A stretch of DNA of 40,002 nucleotides from Candidatus Poseidoniaceae archaeon (lineage in GTDB: Archaea; Thermoplasmatota; Poseidoniia; Poseidoniales; Poseidoniaceae), in NCBI GenBank assembly GCA_030747785.1, contig JASLKC010000051.1, positions 1 to 40,002 on the forward strand, read 5' to 3'. A program made the position numbers and the translations under genes. Below are positions 15,901 through 24,449 of the stretch, piece after piece (the stretch's first letter is position 1; every line of letters starts with the position of its first letter). The notes beneath the pieces are model-generated. The model did not search any database, was not told the origin of the DNA, and saw only the letters and a list, made by a program, of their open reading frames with translations.

Positions 15901-18576
15901 ATGAATAGCAACGGTTTCCATAATACACTACCCGACCCAGACCCTGAGCAAACGCTTGAATGGCAGGAATCAATCCGTGCTGTTAGCGATGCATTTGGCC
16001 CCGAAAGAGCAAGACGTCTCTTGCTTGATACACTTGATGCAGCAGGAAACGAAGGCATTGACATCTCTGTTGTAAATACACCATATCTCAACACGATACC
16101 GATTTCACAGCAGCCAACATATCCTGGTGATATCGAGATGGAAAAGCGCTTACACGGCGTACTTTCTTGGAATGCGATGATGATGGTTACTCGAGCAAAC
16201 AAAGCCAACGAAGGAATTGGCGGACACATTTCCACCTATGCCTCAAATTCCCACCTATGGGAAGTGGGCCAGAATCACTACTATCGCGGAAAAGACCTCG
16301 ATGGATGGGGCGACCATGTTTATTGGCAAGGGCACGCAAGTCCGGGAATTTATGCTCGTGCGTGGCTTGAAGGACGCCTAACTTTGGAGAACATTGAGAA
16401 TTTCCGTCAAGAATGCGGCGGCGAAGGACTGTCCTCCTACCCTCACCCTCGATTGATGCCTGATTTTTGGGAGCACCCCTCGGTATCGATGGGGCTTGGA
16501 GCCATGACGGCAATTCACACCGCTCGTTTCAATCGATACCTTTCCAATCGGGGATTATCAGATACCAGTAATTCTCGAGTATGGTACACGATGGGCGATG
16601 GCGAATCGGATGAACCGGAGTCACTTTCTCAATTGAGTCTGGCGGGGCGTGAAGGCCTTGACAACATCATCATGGTAGTGAATTGTAACCTTCAGAGATT
16701 AGATGGACCGGTTCGTGGTAACTCGAAGATTGTACAAGAACTCGAAGGAAGCTTCCGTGGCGCTGGCTGGAACGTCATCAAGATTCTATGGGGGAGTATG
16801 TGGGATGACTTATTCGCAAGGGATAGCGAAGGCCGATTAGCAAAACGTCTCGAAGAATTAGTGGATGGAGACGAGCAACGAATATTCACTTCTGATTCAG
16901 CAACATTCCGAAAGGAAGTATTCAATTCACCCGAACTCAAAGCGATGGTTTCTCATTTGGATGACGATGCACTAGAAGCACTTGCAGCAAACCTTGGAGG
17001 GCACGATGTTCTCAAAATCAACGCGGCATATGCTGCTGCTGAAGCCGAGAATGAGAAACCTACTGTGATACTTGCTAGAACGATCAAGGGACACGGGCTC
17101 GGCCCTGCATTCGCTGGGCGCAACTCAACTCATGGCAAAAAGAAGGCCGATGAAGACAGCATCAAATGGATGTGCAAGGACCTTGGGCTTTCTTTCACGG
17201 ACGCTGAACTCAAGAAATATCCTTACATCCTTCCCGAAGATGTTCCTGAAGTAGCGGCATATGCCAAAGAACGCAGAAGCGCCCTAGGGGGGCCATGCCC
17301 AGAAAGACGAACCCCTCCTTTCGGACTAACCCCTCCGGGGCCTGAGGGATACTCGTCTTTCGACGAGGGCACCAAGGGTAAAATGCAAGTTTCTTCCACG
17401 ACGGCATTCGTTAGAATATTGAGGAGTTTGATGAAGGATGAAAACATCGGCAAACGAATCGTTCCAATTATTCCCGATGAGGGAAGAACATTCGGTATGG
17501 ATCCACTATTTGCTGAATTTGGAATCTACCATCCTGAAGGTCAGAAATATACTCCCGTTGATCATAAGATGATAATGAAATACAAGGAAAGCGAACAGGG
17601 ACAGCTTTTGCAAGAAGGAATTAACGAAGCAGGAGCGATGTCTACTTTCATCGCAAGTGCAACCTCATATTCAACCCAGGGATGCCCAACAATTCCCTTC
17701 TACATCTTCTACAGTATGTTTGGATTCCAGAGAATTGGTGACCTAGTTTGGTCTGCAGCCGACCAAAGAGCACGCGGATTCATGATTGGAGCAACCAGTG
17801 GTCGAACAACCCTCAATGGGGAAGGGCTCCAGCATCAGGATGGACAAAGCCTCCTAATGGCTCATACAAATCCAGCAGTAAGAGCGTACGACCCGGCATT
17901 TGCTTACGAACTCGCAACAATAATTCGCAATGGAATTAACGAGATGGCAATCGAAGAAAAAGACCTGATGTATTACATTGCAGTCTACAATGAAAACCAC
18001 CCAATGCCACCTAAGCCCGAAGGCACCGATGAAGGCATTGTGAAGGGATTATATCGCCTTAGAAAGACTCCAGATGGCGAAGGGCCAATTGTAAGGTTAG
18101 TTGGTTCCGGACCCATAATGTTGCAATTATTTGCGGCGGTAGAAGCACTGCAGAAATTTGGTGTACGAACAGAAATCTGGTCTGCAACCTCATACGGTGA
18201 ATTGCGCCGAGAAGGACTTGAGTGCGAGAGGACTAATCGTTTGAACCCAGGCTCAGCACGACGAGTTCCATACGTTGAACAGATGCTTGGAGATGGAGCG
18301 TATCCAACCGTTTCTGTGAGTGATAATTTAATCGCAGTTCCAGATTTGATACGCCAGTGGGTCGGAGGAGAATATACTGTGTTAGGCACCGATGGGTTTG
18401 GTAGGTCTGACACGAGACCTTCCCTAAGGCGCCACTTTGAAATCGACGCAGAACACATTACCTTAGCCGCACTTTCCGCATTAGTAAGAGCAAGAGAAAT
18501 AGATTCCAAAGTTTACGAGGAAGCCCGTAAAGACATGGGCGTTTCACGCGAGCGAAACGACATCACTTCCCTCTGA
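15901..18576 (+). CDS. aceE: Pyruvate dehydrogenase E1 component, homodimeric AceE type
   Basis: Thiamine-diphosphate-dependent decarboxylase of about 891 aa, the length of bacterial AceE. GDGESDEPE with INCNLQRLDGP-like VNCNLQRLDGPV is the ThDP/Mg site, followed by KIVQELEGSFRGAGWNVIK, nearly identical in pattern to E. coli AceE. KGHGLGPAFAGRN and the C-terminal transketolase-like half are also present. In bacteria it feeds acetyl groups to E2 (AceF), but no E2 or E3 gene lies in this window. The ATG at 15901 is preceded by GGAGGGGTGGG; an in-frame ATG at 15859 adds an unconserved lead. The gene overlaps convergent bcp by 14 nt. Most archaea use ferredoxin oxidoreductase for this step, so acquisition from bacteria is likely. 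Confidence 0.96.
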   Translation: MNSNGFHNTLPDPDPEQTLEWQESIRAVSDAFGPERARRLLLDTLDAAGNEGIDISVVNTPYLNTIPISQQPTYPGDIEMEKRLHGVLSWNAMMMVTRANKANEGIGGHISTYASNSHLWEVGQNHYYRGKDLDGWGDHVYWQGHASPGIYARAWLEGRLTLENIENFRQECGGEGLSSYPHPRLMPDFWEHPSVSMGLGAMTAIHTARFNRYLSNRGLSDTSNSRVWYTMGDGESDEPESLSQLSLAGREGLDNIIMVVNCNLQRLDGPVRGNSKIVQELEGSFRGAGWNVIKILWGSMWDDLFARDSEGRLAKRLEELVDGDEQRIFTSDSATFRKEVFNSPELKAMVSHLDDDALEALAANLGGHDVLKINAAYAAAEAENEKPTVILARTIKGHGLGPAFAGRNSTHGKKKADEDSIKWMCKDLGLSFTDAELKKYPYILPEDVPEVAAYAKERRSALGGPCPERRTPPFGLTPPGPEGYSSFDEGTKGKMQVSSTTAFVRILRSLMKDENIGKRIVPIIPDEGRTFGMDPLFAEFGIYHPEGQKYTPVDHKMIMKYKESEQGQLLQEGINEAGAMSTFIASATSYSTQGCPTIPFYIFYSMFGFQRIGDLVWSAADQRARGFMIGATSGRTTLNGEGLQHQDGQSLLMAHTNPAVRAYDPAFAYELATIIRNGINEMAIEEKDLMYYIAVYNENHPMPPKPEGTDEGIVKGLYRLRKTPDGEGPIVRLVGSGPIMLQLFAAVEALQKFGVRTEIWSATSYGELRREGLECERTNRLNPGSARRVPYVEQMLGDGAYPTVSVSDNLIAVPDLIRQWVGGEYTVLGTDGFGRSDTRPSLRRHFEIDAEHITLAALSALVRAREIDSKVYEEARKDMGVSRERNDITSL

Positions 18577-19009
18577 TTTTCTTCAATGCTCTTCGAGCAT
18601 GTTGCTTAAACCGCAGTTGAGAATTAAAACGATCTCGAATGATACCCTTTGGGTCGACCACTAAGGTCTCTCTACCTGCAATCAAACCCAATGTACTCTT
18701 GACACCCAACGAGTCCCTCAATATTCCACCCTTGTCACATAGTAGTGGGAAAGTAAGGCCATTTCTTTTTTTGAAAGATTTTTGTGCACGACAAGAATCT
18801 GAAGAAACTCCAATAATTTGTGCATCAATATCTGTAAACTCCTCAGATAGGTCTCTAAATTCACAGGCTTGTTTAGTGCACCCAGGGCTGCTTGCCTTAG
18901 GATAGAAAAATATCACAGTCCAGACTCCTTTCAGAACCTCCTGCGTCATCTCTTCCTCATTATCAGCAAGCAGAGAAAAATCGGGAAAGGCCTCACCTAT
19001 TCGAGAAAT
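18563..19009 (-). CDS. bcp: Thioredoxin-dependent peroxiredoxin, BCP/PrxQ family (ATT start)
   Basis: Reduces hydrogen peroxide and organic peroxides using thioredoxin-like donors. SSPGCTKQACEF carries the peroxidatic Cys (about 44) and the resolving Cys five residues later, the usual BCP spacing. The first in-frame ATG (18949) would remove the conserved PDFSL strand. The reading frame continues upstream, encoding SRIGEAFPDFSLLADNEEE, to ATT at 19009-19007, and a stop codon lies 8 codons further. No ATG, GTG or TTG is available in this stretch. A GGAGGAGGT lies 6 nt before the ATT. The gene overlaps the upstream nitroreductase by 13 nt. ATT initiation is an inference; a base error is the alternative. 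Confidence 0.88.
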   Translation of the reverse strand: MSRIGEAFPDFSLLADNEEEMTQEVLKGVWTVIFFYPKASSPGCTKQACEFRDLSEEFTDIDAQIIGVSSDSCRAQKSFKKRNGLTFPLLCDKGGILRDSLGVKSTLGLIAGRETLVVDPKGIIRDRFNSQLRFKQHARRALKKIRGK

Positions 19010-19665
19010 ATTGCCACCTCCTCCAGTGATTTACGTTCTAATTTAGGGACCATAGCATTATCTGCAGGATAACCAACGGGCATGACTAACATCGCATGCT
19101 CATGTTCAGGACGCTCTAGAATATCTCGTAGGAAACCCATTGGCGAAGGTGTGTGTGTAAGGGTGACAAGCCCCATGTTATGGATAGCGTGGATGAACAT
19201 CCCCGCTGCAATGCCGCATGATTCTGTTGAGTAGTAAGTCGGCCCCATCTCACCGTTCTTTCGCAAACGTCTCGATTGCCGAAATAGCACGATTAGCCAA
19301 GGAGCATCTGTCATGTGTTCTTTCACAGCATCTGTACCCAATGGCTCGAGAACTTCTCTCCAAGAGTCAGGCATACGCTCAGAGTATGTTTTTCTCTCCT
19401 CTTCTTCAGCCGCAGCACGCATTTTTGCCTTTACTTCAGGATTGCTTACTGCAACAAAAGTCCAAGGTTGCAAATGTGCCCCACTTGGCGCGGTAGAGCC
19501 ACATTTGATAGCAGCCTCAATCAAAGACTTAGGAACCGGTTTAGTTGAGAAATGGCGTGTTGTGCGTCGGCAATCCATACTTTCGAAAAGTTCAGCGGCG
19601 CGCTCTTCCATTTCAGAGGATGGCAATTCATTCCAGGCGAGTTGAATGAAACTCTCCTCTGCCAT
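18997..19665 (-). CDS. Nitroreductase-family flavoprotein, iodotyrosine-deiodinase-like
   Basis: FMN-dependent nitroreductase-fold enzyme of 222 aa. RRTTRHFS near residues 33-40 binds FMN phosphate, and the APSGAHLQPW segment (59-68) with THTPSPMGFL (171-180) is typical of the iodotyrosine deiodinase (IYD) subgroup. The zwitterion-binding lid residues of IYD appear with exact spacing: Glu90, Tyr94 and Lys115, matching the human E157-Y161-K182 pattern. This predicts reductive dehalogenation of halotyrosines. The ATG at 19665 is preferred to a GTG at 19671. A TATA-like box about 26 nt upstream suggests a leaderless transcript that also carries bcp. Confidence 0.88.
   Translation of the reverse strand: MAEESFIQLAWNELPSSEMEERAAELFESMDCRRTTRHFSTKPVPKSLIEAAIKCGSTAPSGAHLQPWTFVAVSNPEVKAKMRAAAEEEERKTYSERMPDSWREVLEPLGTDAVKEHMTDAPWLIVLFRQSRRLRKNGEMGPTYYSTESCGIAAGMFIHAIHNMGLVTLTHTPSPMGFLRDILERPEHEHAMLVMPVGYPADNAMVPKLERKSLEEVAIFLE
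19016..19024 (-). promoter_or_regulatory. Strong Shine-Dalgarno of bcp inside the nitroreductase gene
   Basis: On the minus strand GGAGGAGGT ends 6 nt before the proposed ATT start of bcp. It lies within the last codons of the upstream gene and decides the start choice, because no standard start codon is at the right distance. Confidence 0.6.
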
Positions 19666-19687
19666 AGGCACTTGACTCCTCTCAACT

Positions 19688-19695
19688 CTTTTAAG
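19688..19695. promoter_or_regulatory. Candidate shared TATA box, nitroreductase / sulfotransferase
   Basis: CTTTTAAG (CTTAAAAG in reverse) is centred about 26 nt before the nitroreductase ATG and about 33 nt before the sulfotransferase ATG. It could serve both divergent genes. Confidence 0.45.
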
Positions 19696-19724
19696 TGACT
19701 TGTAGCGACGATTAATCAGTCTCC

Positions 19725-20447
19725 ATGATAGTTTCCCACAAGCACAGATTCATCTTCCTGAAGACTAGGAAGACCGCTGGGACGAGTATCGAGATTGCAC
19801 TTTCAGAACATTGCGGGCCTAAGGACACCATTTCTCCAAACGATCCTGCCGACGAAGAGTTGAGAAAAGAGCTTGGATTTAGAGGTCCACAAAACCGATG
19901 GGTCGCCCCATGGAAATTAGGCTTCACAGGTTTGCTTGGACTAATTCAAAGGAAGGAATGGGCATTCCATTACAATCATTGTATTGCTGAACTTGTTAAG
20001 CGCCGGGTTGGTACTTCAAAATTCGAATCATATACACGATTTTGCGTAGTAAGAAATCCTTGGGATAGAGCGGTTTCGATGTATTGGTGGAATCGAAATA
20101 GAACCGATGGGCATGCAATAGACGAAAGCATCGATTTTCCAACATATGTACGAGAGGCTGAGTTAAAATTACTCACCGATAAAGACATCTTCCAGATTGA
20201 TGGCGAGGCTGTAGTGGACCACTTTGTGAAGTTTGAAGAATTACAAGAAGGCCTCGACTCAGTGATGGATGATATCGGCTTACCTCACCTCACTTTACCA
20301 CGAGCCAAGGGGGGCACGCGAAAAACAAAGCAACACTATTCTCTATTGTATGATGATGAAACAATGATGATTATTGCCAATATTTGCGCTTGGGAAATCA
20401 AGCGTTTTGGATATGAGTTCGACGACCAGCGCTCAGCCGACAACTGA
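19725..20447 (+). CDS. Sulfotransferase family protein
   Basis: Predicted PAPS-dependent sulfotransferase of 240 aa. FLKTRKTAGTSIE near residues 11-23 is the 5'-phosphosulfate-binding loop, and VVRNPWDRAVSMYWW at 108-122 is the 3'-phosphate-binding motif, as in carbohydrate sulfotransferases. No signal peptide or membrane anchor is seen, so it would act in the cytosol or at the inner membrane face on a glycan or lipid precursor. Its 3' end overlaps the convergent HerA-like gene by 15 nt. DegT and Gfo/Idh sugar enzymes a few kilobases away are compatible with a surface-glycan role, but this is not an operon. Confidence 0.87.
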   Translation: MIVSHKHRFIFLKTRKTAGTSIEIALSEHCGPKDTISPNDPADEELRKELGFRGPQNRWVAPWKLGFTGLLGLIQRKEWAFHYNHCIAELVKRRVGTSKFESYTRFCVVRNPWDRAVSMYWWNRNRTDGHAIDESIDFPTYVREAELKLLTDKDIFQIDGEAVVDHFVKFEELQEGLDSVMDDIGLPHLTLPRAKGGTRKTKQHYSLLYDDETMMIIANICAWEIKRFGYEFDDQRSADN

Positions 20448-22781
20448 AGGCATCCTGCCTCGTAATCTAAGCCAAGTTTCGCTACTAAATGTCAAGGCAT
20501 AAAGTGAGGCAAGCCAAAGAGTAGGCCGATCCCAGAACCCAACTGGTTCGCAAACCAATAGCACACAGAGCCAAGATAGAGTTAGGAAGTCAAGAATCCA
20601 CCTAAGGCCTGCCATTATTTGCCGAGAATTAGATTGCATAGCAGTTAGCTGCGTGTCAGTCAGTACTGCAGTTAACCCCTTCAAATATGACAGAGCATTT
20701 CCGCCATTCCATTGCATACGACCTAATTTGAAATGATTCCACCAATCGATGAAGATGAAGACCGTGACCCAGACAACCACGATTTCAAGCAATGGTTCAA
20801 CGCCAAATAAGTCGAGATCTTTGAATGACCAGGCTAACAATCCCCATAGCCATCCGGCGATTATCAACTGGATAGTTCTGGCAAAATTTGTTAATTTTCT
20901 TAGTAATTCAGCATCGTGACCAAGCAACATCTCAAGGGAAATCACCAAACCGACTGCTGCAGTAAGTACTGCGCTTCCCGCTAACCACCACCATTCAAGA
21001 GAAGTGTCACGCCACGCTAAGAGGAGTGCTACCAGTGTCCACGCCATCACTAGAGAGGTTGCGGCATTTACCGTCGCCTGCATCACATAGAGAGGGTCGC
21101 GCCCATCCTTCAGTACAGCAAGCCCACCCATCAAGCGCACTTCGAAAGCCGAGTCATCGACAATTCCCTGGGCAGCAGCAGTCATACCGCCAACCGATTT
21201 GAGACGGGCAGCCTCAACAAAACTCTCGCCATCATCGCCATCAGAAGACCATTTTGAGCCACGTGCGGCCGCAGCAGCAGCCCCACGGCCTCTATTGCGC
21301 CCTTTGCCTGCACTACGAGCTTTCGCCCACGCACGAATTTCATCACTTGTGACCTCTTCGACCTGGTCTTCATTGAGGGGCGCACCGTGATCGGTGTAGA
21401 GCCAACGACATTGAATTGGGACAGGCGCAGGGTCAACATCGGGTGCAACCATTTGGAATTGGCCAGGGCCAAGCGTTGGTAATTGTTTGACCAAATCCTG
21501 GTCGCCCCCACTTTCTTTCAATAGATGTCTAACCTTCTCAACATCTTGAGGTTGGGTGAAACGGCCGATGAAAGTAGTATTTGCCTGGGCGAGAATTTTG
21601 TAATCAACATCGCTTACGTTTTGAGTTGCAAGAACGCAAGACACGCCGTATTTTCTAGCCTGTTTGAAAATTAGTTTAATCAAATCCTTAGCCGGAGGAT
21701 TTCGTGGATGAGGGGGGAGATATGGCGCTACTTCATCCATGAAGAATAATAGTTTCAATTCTCCTTCTGCAGGCTGTTGTGTAAGCATCCAGTCGTACAA
21801 TTCACGGGCTAATTCCTGTACAAAATATTGTTTCTGCGCTTCATCTTGAATCGTATTGAGATAGACGATATTCATCGGAATTTTCCCAGGCATTGCAGGC
21901 TGGCAAAATGCATCAATATCAATTGGAACTCCATTCGAGAATAGTAGTTGGTTCACTCCGCTGCTAAATGCTGACAGTCTACGAGCCAAATCATTGCGCG
22001 TCGATTTCGGCAACATGTCATCATAAGCTGGAAGACCGTGTTCAATCATCACTTCATCCCACGAAGGGACTTCAGGCGCTTCACCTTCGAGTTCATCATG
22101 GTCAGCATATGCCCCAGGATAGAGCGCTCTGGTGAAATTTTCTTGCGGCTCGCGAACAGCTTTTGCCAGACTTTGAAAATCACTCACATCGAGGCCGAGC
22201 CTTGTTCCGTGTACTAGGATTTCATACAGGAAAGGTTTGACGACTTTACCTTGAGTTTTCTCTACATCAAACCCGGCAAGATTGGAAAAACCCGCCGCAA
22301 CCATATCCCATGCTGTGATCGCCTCTTCTGGGTCTAAATCAGCAGGTGGTGAGCGAAACGGGTCGATGCACAAAGGCAATCCCTTGGACCTTAGAGGCGT
22401 CCAAATCCTAACTTCTATTTTCGCTGCCAATTTTTTCATTCGGTCAACATCGCCGCCTTGAGCGGCCAAATCTTTCTCATCAATTGCCAAGGCAAGTCGC
22501 GCTAAGTCTCCTTGCGGGTCGATGATTAGTGAAGGGATTCCAGCAAGCGCCGCCTCTTCAATAACCGTCTTTGCCATCACGGTTTTTCCAGAACCTGTTG
22601 AACCTAGCATCGCAGCATGTCTAGCCAAAACTGTAGTTTTGATATCTACAACTTCACCAGTATCTCTACGCTCACCAAGGAGCATACCTTTGGGTTTGTA
22701 TTTACGGCGTCGTTTTGGTTCAGGAGTTTCAAGAATGTCATCGACGAGGTCACCCAATGGGGAGACATCTTCGTCGGACAT
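20433..22781 (-). CDS. HerA/FtsK-like ATPase fused to a C-terminal membrane domain
   Basis: A 782-aa protein. Residues 1 to about 480 form a HerA/DUF87/DUF853-type RecA-fold ATPase: Walker A GSTGSGKT at 60-67, the IIDPQGDLARL strand at 86-96, Walker B LLFFMDE at 344-350, and sensor-like LATQNVSDV at 384-392. A linker of Gly, Arg and Ala residues (about 490-510) leads to a C-terminal region with about six hydrophobic segments between 570 and 770. HerA-type proteins pump DNA or assist end resection, usually with NurA, and are normally soluble. No NurA or Mre11 gene is nearby. The membrane domain suggests a tethered DNA or protein pump. The ATG at 22781 starts an acidic, non-signal N-terminus. 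Confidence 0.85.
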   Translation of the reverse strand: MSDEDVSPLGDLVDDILETPEPKRRRKYKPKGMLLGERRDTGEVVDIKTTVLARHAAMLGSTGSGKTVMAKTVIEEAALAGIPSLIIDPQGDLARLALAIDEKDLAAQGGDVDRMKKLAAKIEVRIWTPLRSKGLPLCIDPFRSPPADLDPEEAITAWDMVAAGFSNLAGFDVEKTQGKVVKPFLYEILVHGTRLGLDVSDFQSLAKAVREPQENFTRALYPGAYADHDELEGEAPEVPSWDEVMIEHGLPAYDDMLPKSTRNDLARRLSAFSSGVNQLLFSNGVPIDIDAFCQPAMPGKIPMNIVYLNTIQDEAQKQYFVQELARELYDWMLTQQPAEGELKLLFFMDEVAPYLPPHPRNPPAKDLIKLIFKQARKYGVSCVLATQNVSDVDYKILAQANTTFIGRFTQPQDVEKVRHLLKESGGDQDLVKQLPTLGPGQFQMVAPDVDPAPVPIQCRWLYTDHGAPLNEDQVEEVTSDEIRAWAKARSAGKGRNRGRGAAAAAARGSKWSSDGDDGESFVEAARLKSVGGMTAAAQGIVDDSAFEVRLMGGLAVLKDGRDPLYVMQATVNAATSLVMAWTLVALLLAWRDTSLEWWWLAGSAVLTAAVGLVISLEMLLGHDAELLRKLTNFARTIQLIIAGWLWGLLAWSFKDLDLFGVEPLLEIVVVWVTVFIFIDWWNHFKLGRMQWNGGNALSYLKGLTAVLTDTQLTAMQSNSRQIMAGLRWILDFLTLSWLCVLLVCEPVGFWDRPTLWLASLYALTFSSETWLRLRGRMPSVVG

Positions 22782-22799
22782 GGAGCACCGAACATACGG

Positions 22800-22836
22800 C
22801 TGTCACTTGACAGTAACGGCGCCCACGTAGTGGGCG
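22800..22836. promoter_or_regulatory. Two adjacent inverted repeats in the HerA-like / degT divergent region
   Basis: CTGTCA-CT-TGACAG (22800-22813) and CGCCCAC-GTA-GTGGGCG (22820-22836) are both perfect, 20-23 bp centre to centre. They occupy the space between the two divergent starts (22781 minus; 22853 or 22874 plus). They may be operators controlling both genes or leader hairpins. Confidence 0.45.
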
Positions 22837-22873
22837 GGACACACTCAAGGGGATGACCCTCCTCGCCGAAGTC

Positions 22874-23935
22874 ATGGCGCGCATCCCATTGGCAAAGCCA
22901 ATCTTCGATGAGGAGATGGCCAATGCTGCCATGGGTGTTCTGAGATCGGGCCGATGGGTCAAAGGGCCTGAAGCACAAGCATTTGGAAAAGAATTCGCTA
23001 CATGGTGTGGCGCTGAAGCAGCAGTGCCATGTCAGAGTGGTAGCGCAGCACTTTGGGCTGCTTTGCGACTTCTCGAAATAGGTCCTGGTGACGAAGTTAT
23101 CGTACCGGGATTGACATTTATTGCTACAGCAACATCGGTGAGCCTTGTTGGAGCAACTCCAGTGTTCGCCGATGTGGAAACCGATTATTGGTGCATTTGC
23201 CCGGATGACGTTAACTCAAAAATTACAGAGAAAACCAAAGCGGTGATTGGCGTTCATCTCTTCGGTCAACCATTCTCTCCCCGACTGGTAGAGGTGTGTA
23301 AACAACATTCCATTCCTCTTATCGAGGACGCGGCTCAAGCACATGGCGCTATGTTGAATGGCAAAATGGCTGGAGCAATTGGAGACATTGCCTGCTTCTC
23401 ATTCTTCCCTTCAAAGAATATGGCCGTTGGAGGTGAAGGTGGCATGGTGACAACGACAAGGCCTGAACTAGCGGAAAGGCTGCACAGACTTGTCGATCAC
23501 GGCAGAGACGACTCCCTAGAATCAATTGAACTTGGGACAAATTTGAGGATGAGCGAAGTTATGGCCGCTATTGGGAGAGAGCAACTCAAACATATCGACC
23601 AATGGATAGCAATTCGACGCAATAATTCAACTAGCATTGGGCACTCAACAAAAACCCGTCCAGAGGGTACACACGCATGGCACCAATTGTGTGTACTTTC
23701 AGACGACCCGTCAGGATTAATTTCAGCTATGGATTCAGCAGAAATAGACGCAAGAGTCCATTACCCAGTTCCATGTAACCGGCACTCCGTCTATCAAAAC
23801 CATCCACAGCACAACGATACACTTTCAGTATGCGATGAGATTTCACATCGTTTGGTTGCAGTCCCAGTTCACCCATCATTGACGGATTCCGATATTGAAA
23901 GAATCAGAAGCGTTTTGCATCTTCGATCATCTTAG
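22874..23935 (+). CDS. DegT/DnrJ/EryC1/StrS family PLP aminotransferase
   Basis: Sugar-nucleotide aminotransferase family enzyme that makes amino sugars for surface polysaccharides. IPLAKPIFDEEM opens the domain, QSGSAALWAA and EDAAQAHGA (Asp for the pyridine nitrogen) follow, and FSFFPSKNMAVGGEGG carries the PLP lysine (about residue 181). At 353 aa it is of usual length. The ATG at 22874 is chosen because family members begin just before the IPLAKP segment; an ATG at 22853 with AAGGGG beside it is the alternative. The 3' end overlaps the convergent CYTH gene by 32 nt. The sugar substrate cannot be told from the sequence. Confidence 0.93.
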   Translation: MARIPLAKPIFDEEMANAAMGVLRSGRWVKGPEAQAFGKEFATWCGAEAAVPCQSGSAALWAALRLLEIGPGDEVIVPGLTFIATATSVSLVGATPVFADVETDYWCICPDDVNSKITEKTKAVIGVHLFGQPFSPRLVEVCKQHSIPLIEDAAQAHGAMLNGKMAGAIGDIACFSFFPSKNMAVGGEGGMVTTTRPELAERLHRLVDHGRDDSLESIELGTNLRMSEVMAAIGREQLKHIDQWIAIRRNNSTSIGHSTKTRPEGTHAWHQLCVLSDDPSGLISAMDSAEIDARVHYPVPCNRHSVYQNHPQHNDTLSVCDEISHRLVAVPVHPSLTDSDIERIRSVLHLRSS

Positions 23936-24449
23936 CGAGATTTGCATTCGACCATCCTTTGAGATTGGTCAATTCCATTCCCACCCAATCGGGAATAATT
24001 ACTGCTTGATTTTCATCATCTAATTCTACTTCTGCAATGATTAGTCCCGCTAAATCATCTTCAAATTCATCTATTTCCCATAAGAGCCCATCATTTCCTC
24101 TCCACAGAAATCGAGATTTTCTGGTCGAGGGTAATTTTTCTGCGTTGGTAATCAAATCAAAAACATCCGAAGAAATAGGCCACTCGTGTTCAATTGCACT
24201 TGCGCCAAATCTCCTCCCTTTGGCTGTAAGGACACATTCATCTCCCTGTTTACGTATTCTCCAAGTTGCAATATTTTCAATCGGACCATCCGCATTTACA
24301 AGGCTAACTCCCGAGTAAGAGATCACTCCATCGACATGTGCTACGCCTGAAAGATAGCATTGGTACATTGGAATAACACTTTCACAATTCTGCCAAGGCT
24401 TGGCATTTCTGCCATCTACAAGGAATCGCCGCTCTATCTCGATACCCAT
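23904..24449 (-). CDS. CYTH-domain triphosphate tunnel protein
   Basis: A 181-aa member of the CYTH superfamily (class IV adenylate cyclase, thiamine triphosphatase and tripolyphosphatase). The N-terminal signature reads EIERRFLV, with Arg in place of the usual Lys of the ExExK motif. WRIRKQGDECVLTAKGR and DEFEDDLAGLIIAEVEL supply the expected alternating Lys/Arg and Glu residues lining the tunnel. A CYTH phosphohydrolase on triphosphate or polyphosphate is most likely. The ATG overlaps the stop of the upstream membrane-protein gene as TGATG, indicating an operon and coupled translation. Confidence 0.87.
   Translation of the reverse strand: MGIEIERRFLVDGRNAKPWQNCESVIPMYQCYLSGVAHVDGVISYSGVSLVNADGPIENIATWRIRKQGDECVLTAKGRRFGASAIEHEWPISSDVFDLITNAEKLPSTRKSRFLWRGNDGLLWEIDEFEDDLAGLIIAEVELDDENQAVIIPDWVGMELTNLKGWSNANLAKMIEDAKRF

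Noticed and set aside
15681-16235. 184-codon minus-strand frame
   Set aside because: It is antisense to the end of the small acidic gene and the start of aceE; its Ser-, Pro- and Cys-rich composition is typical of shadow frames.
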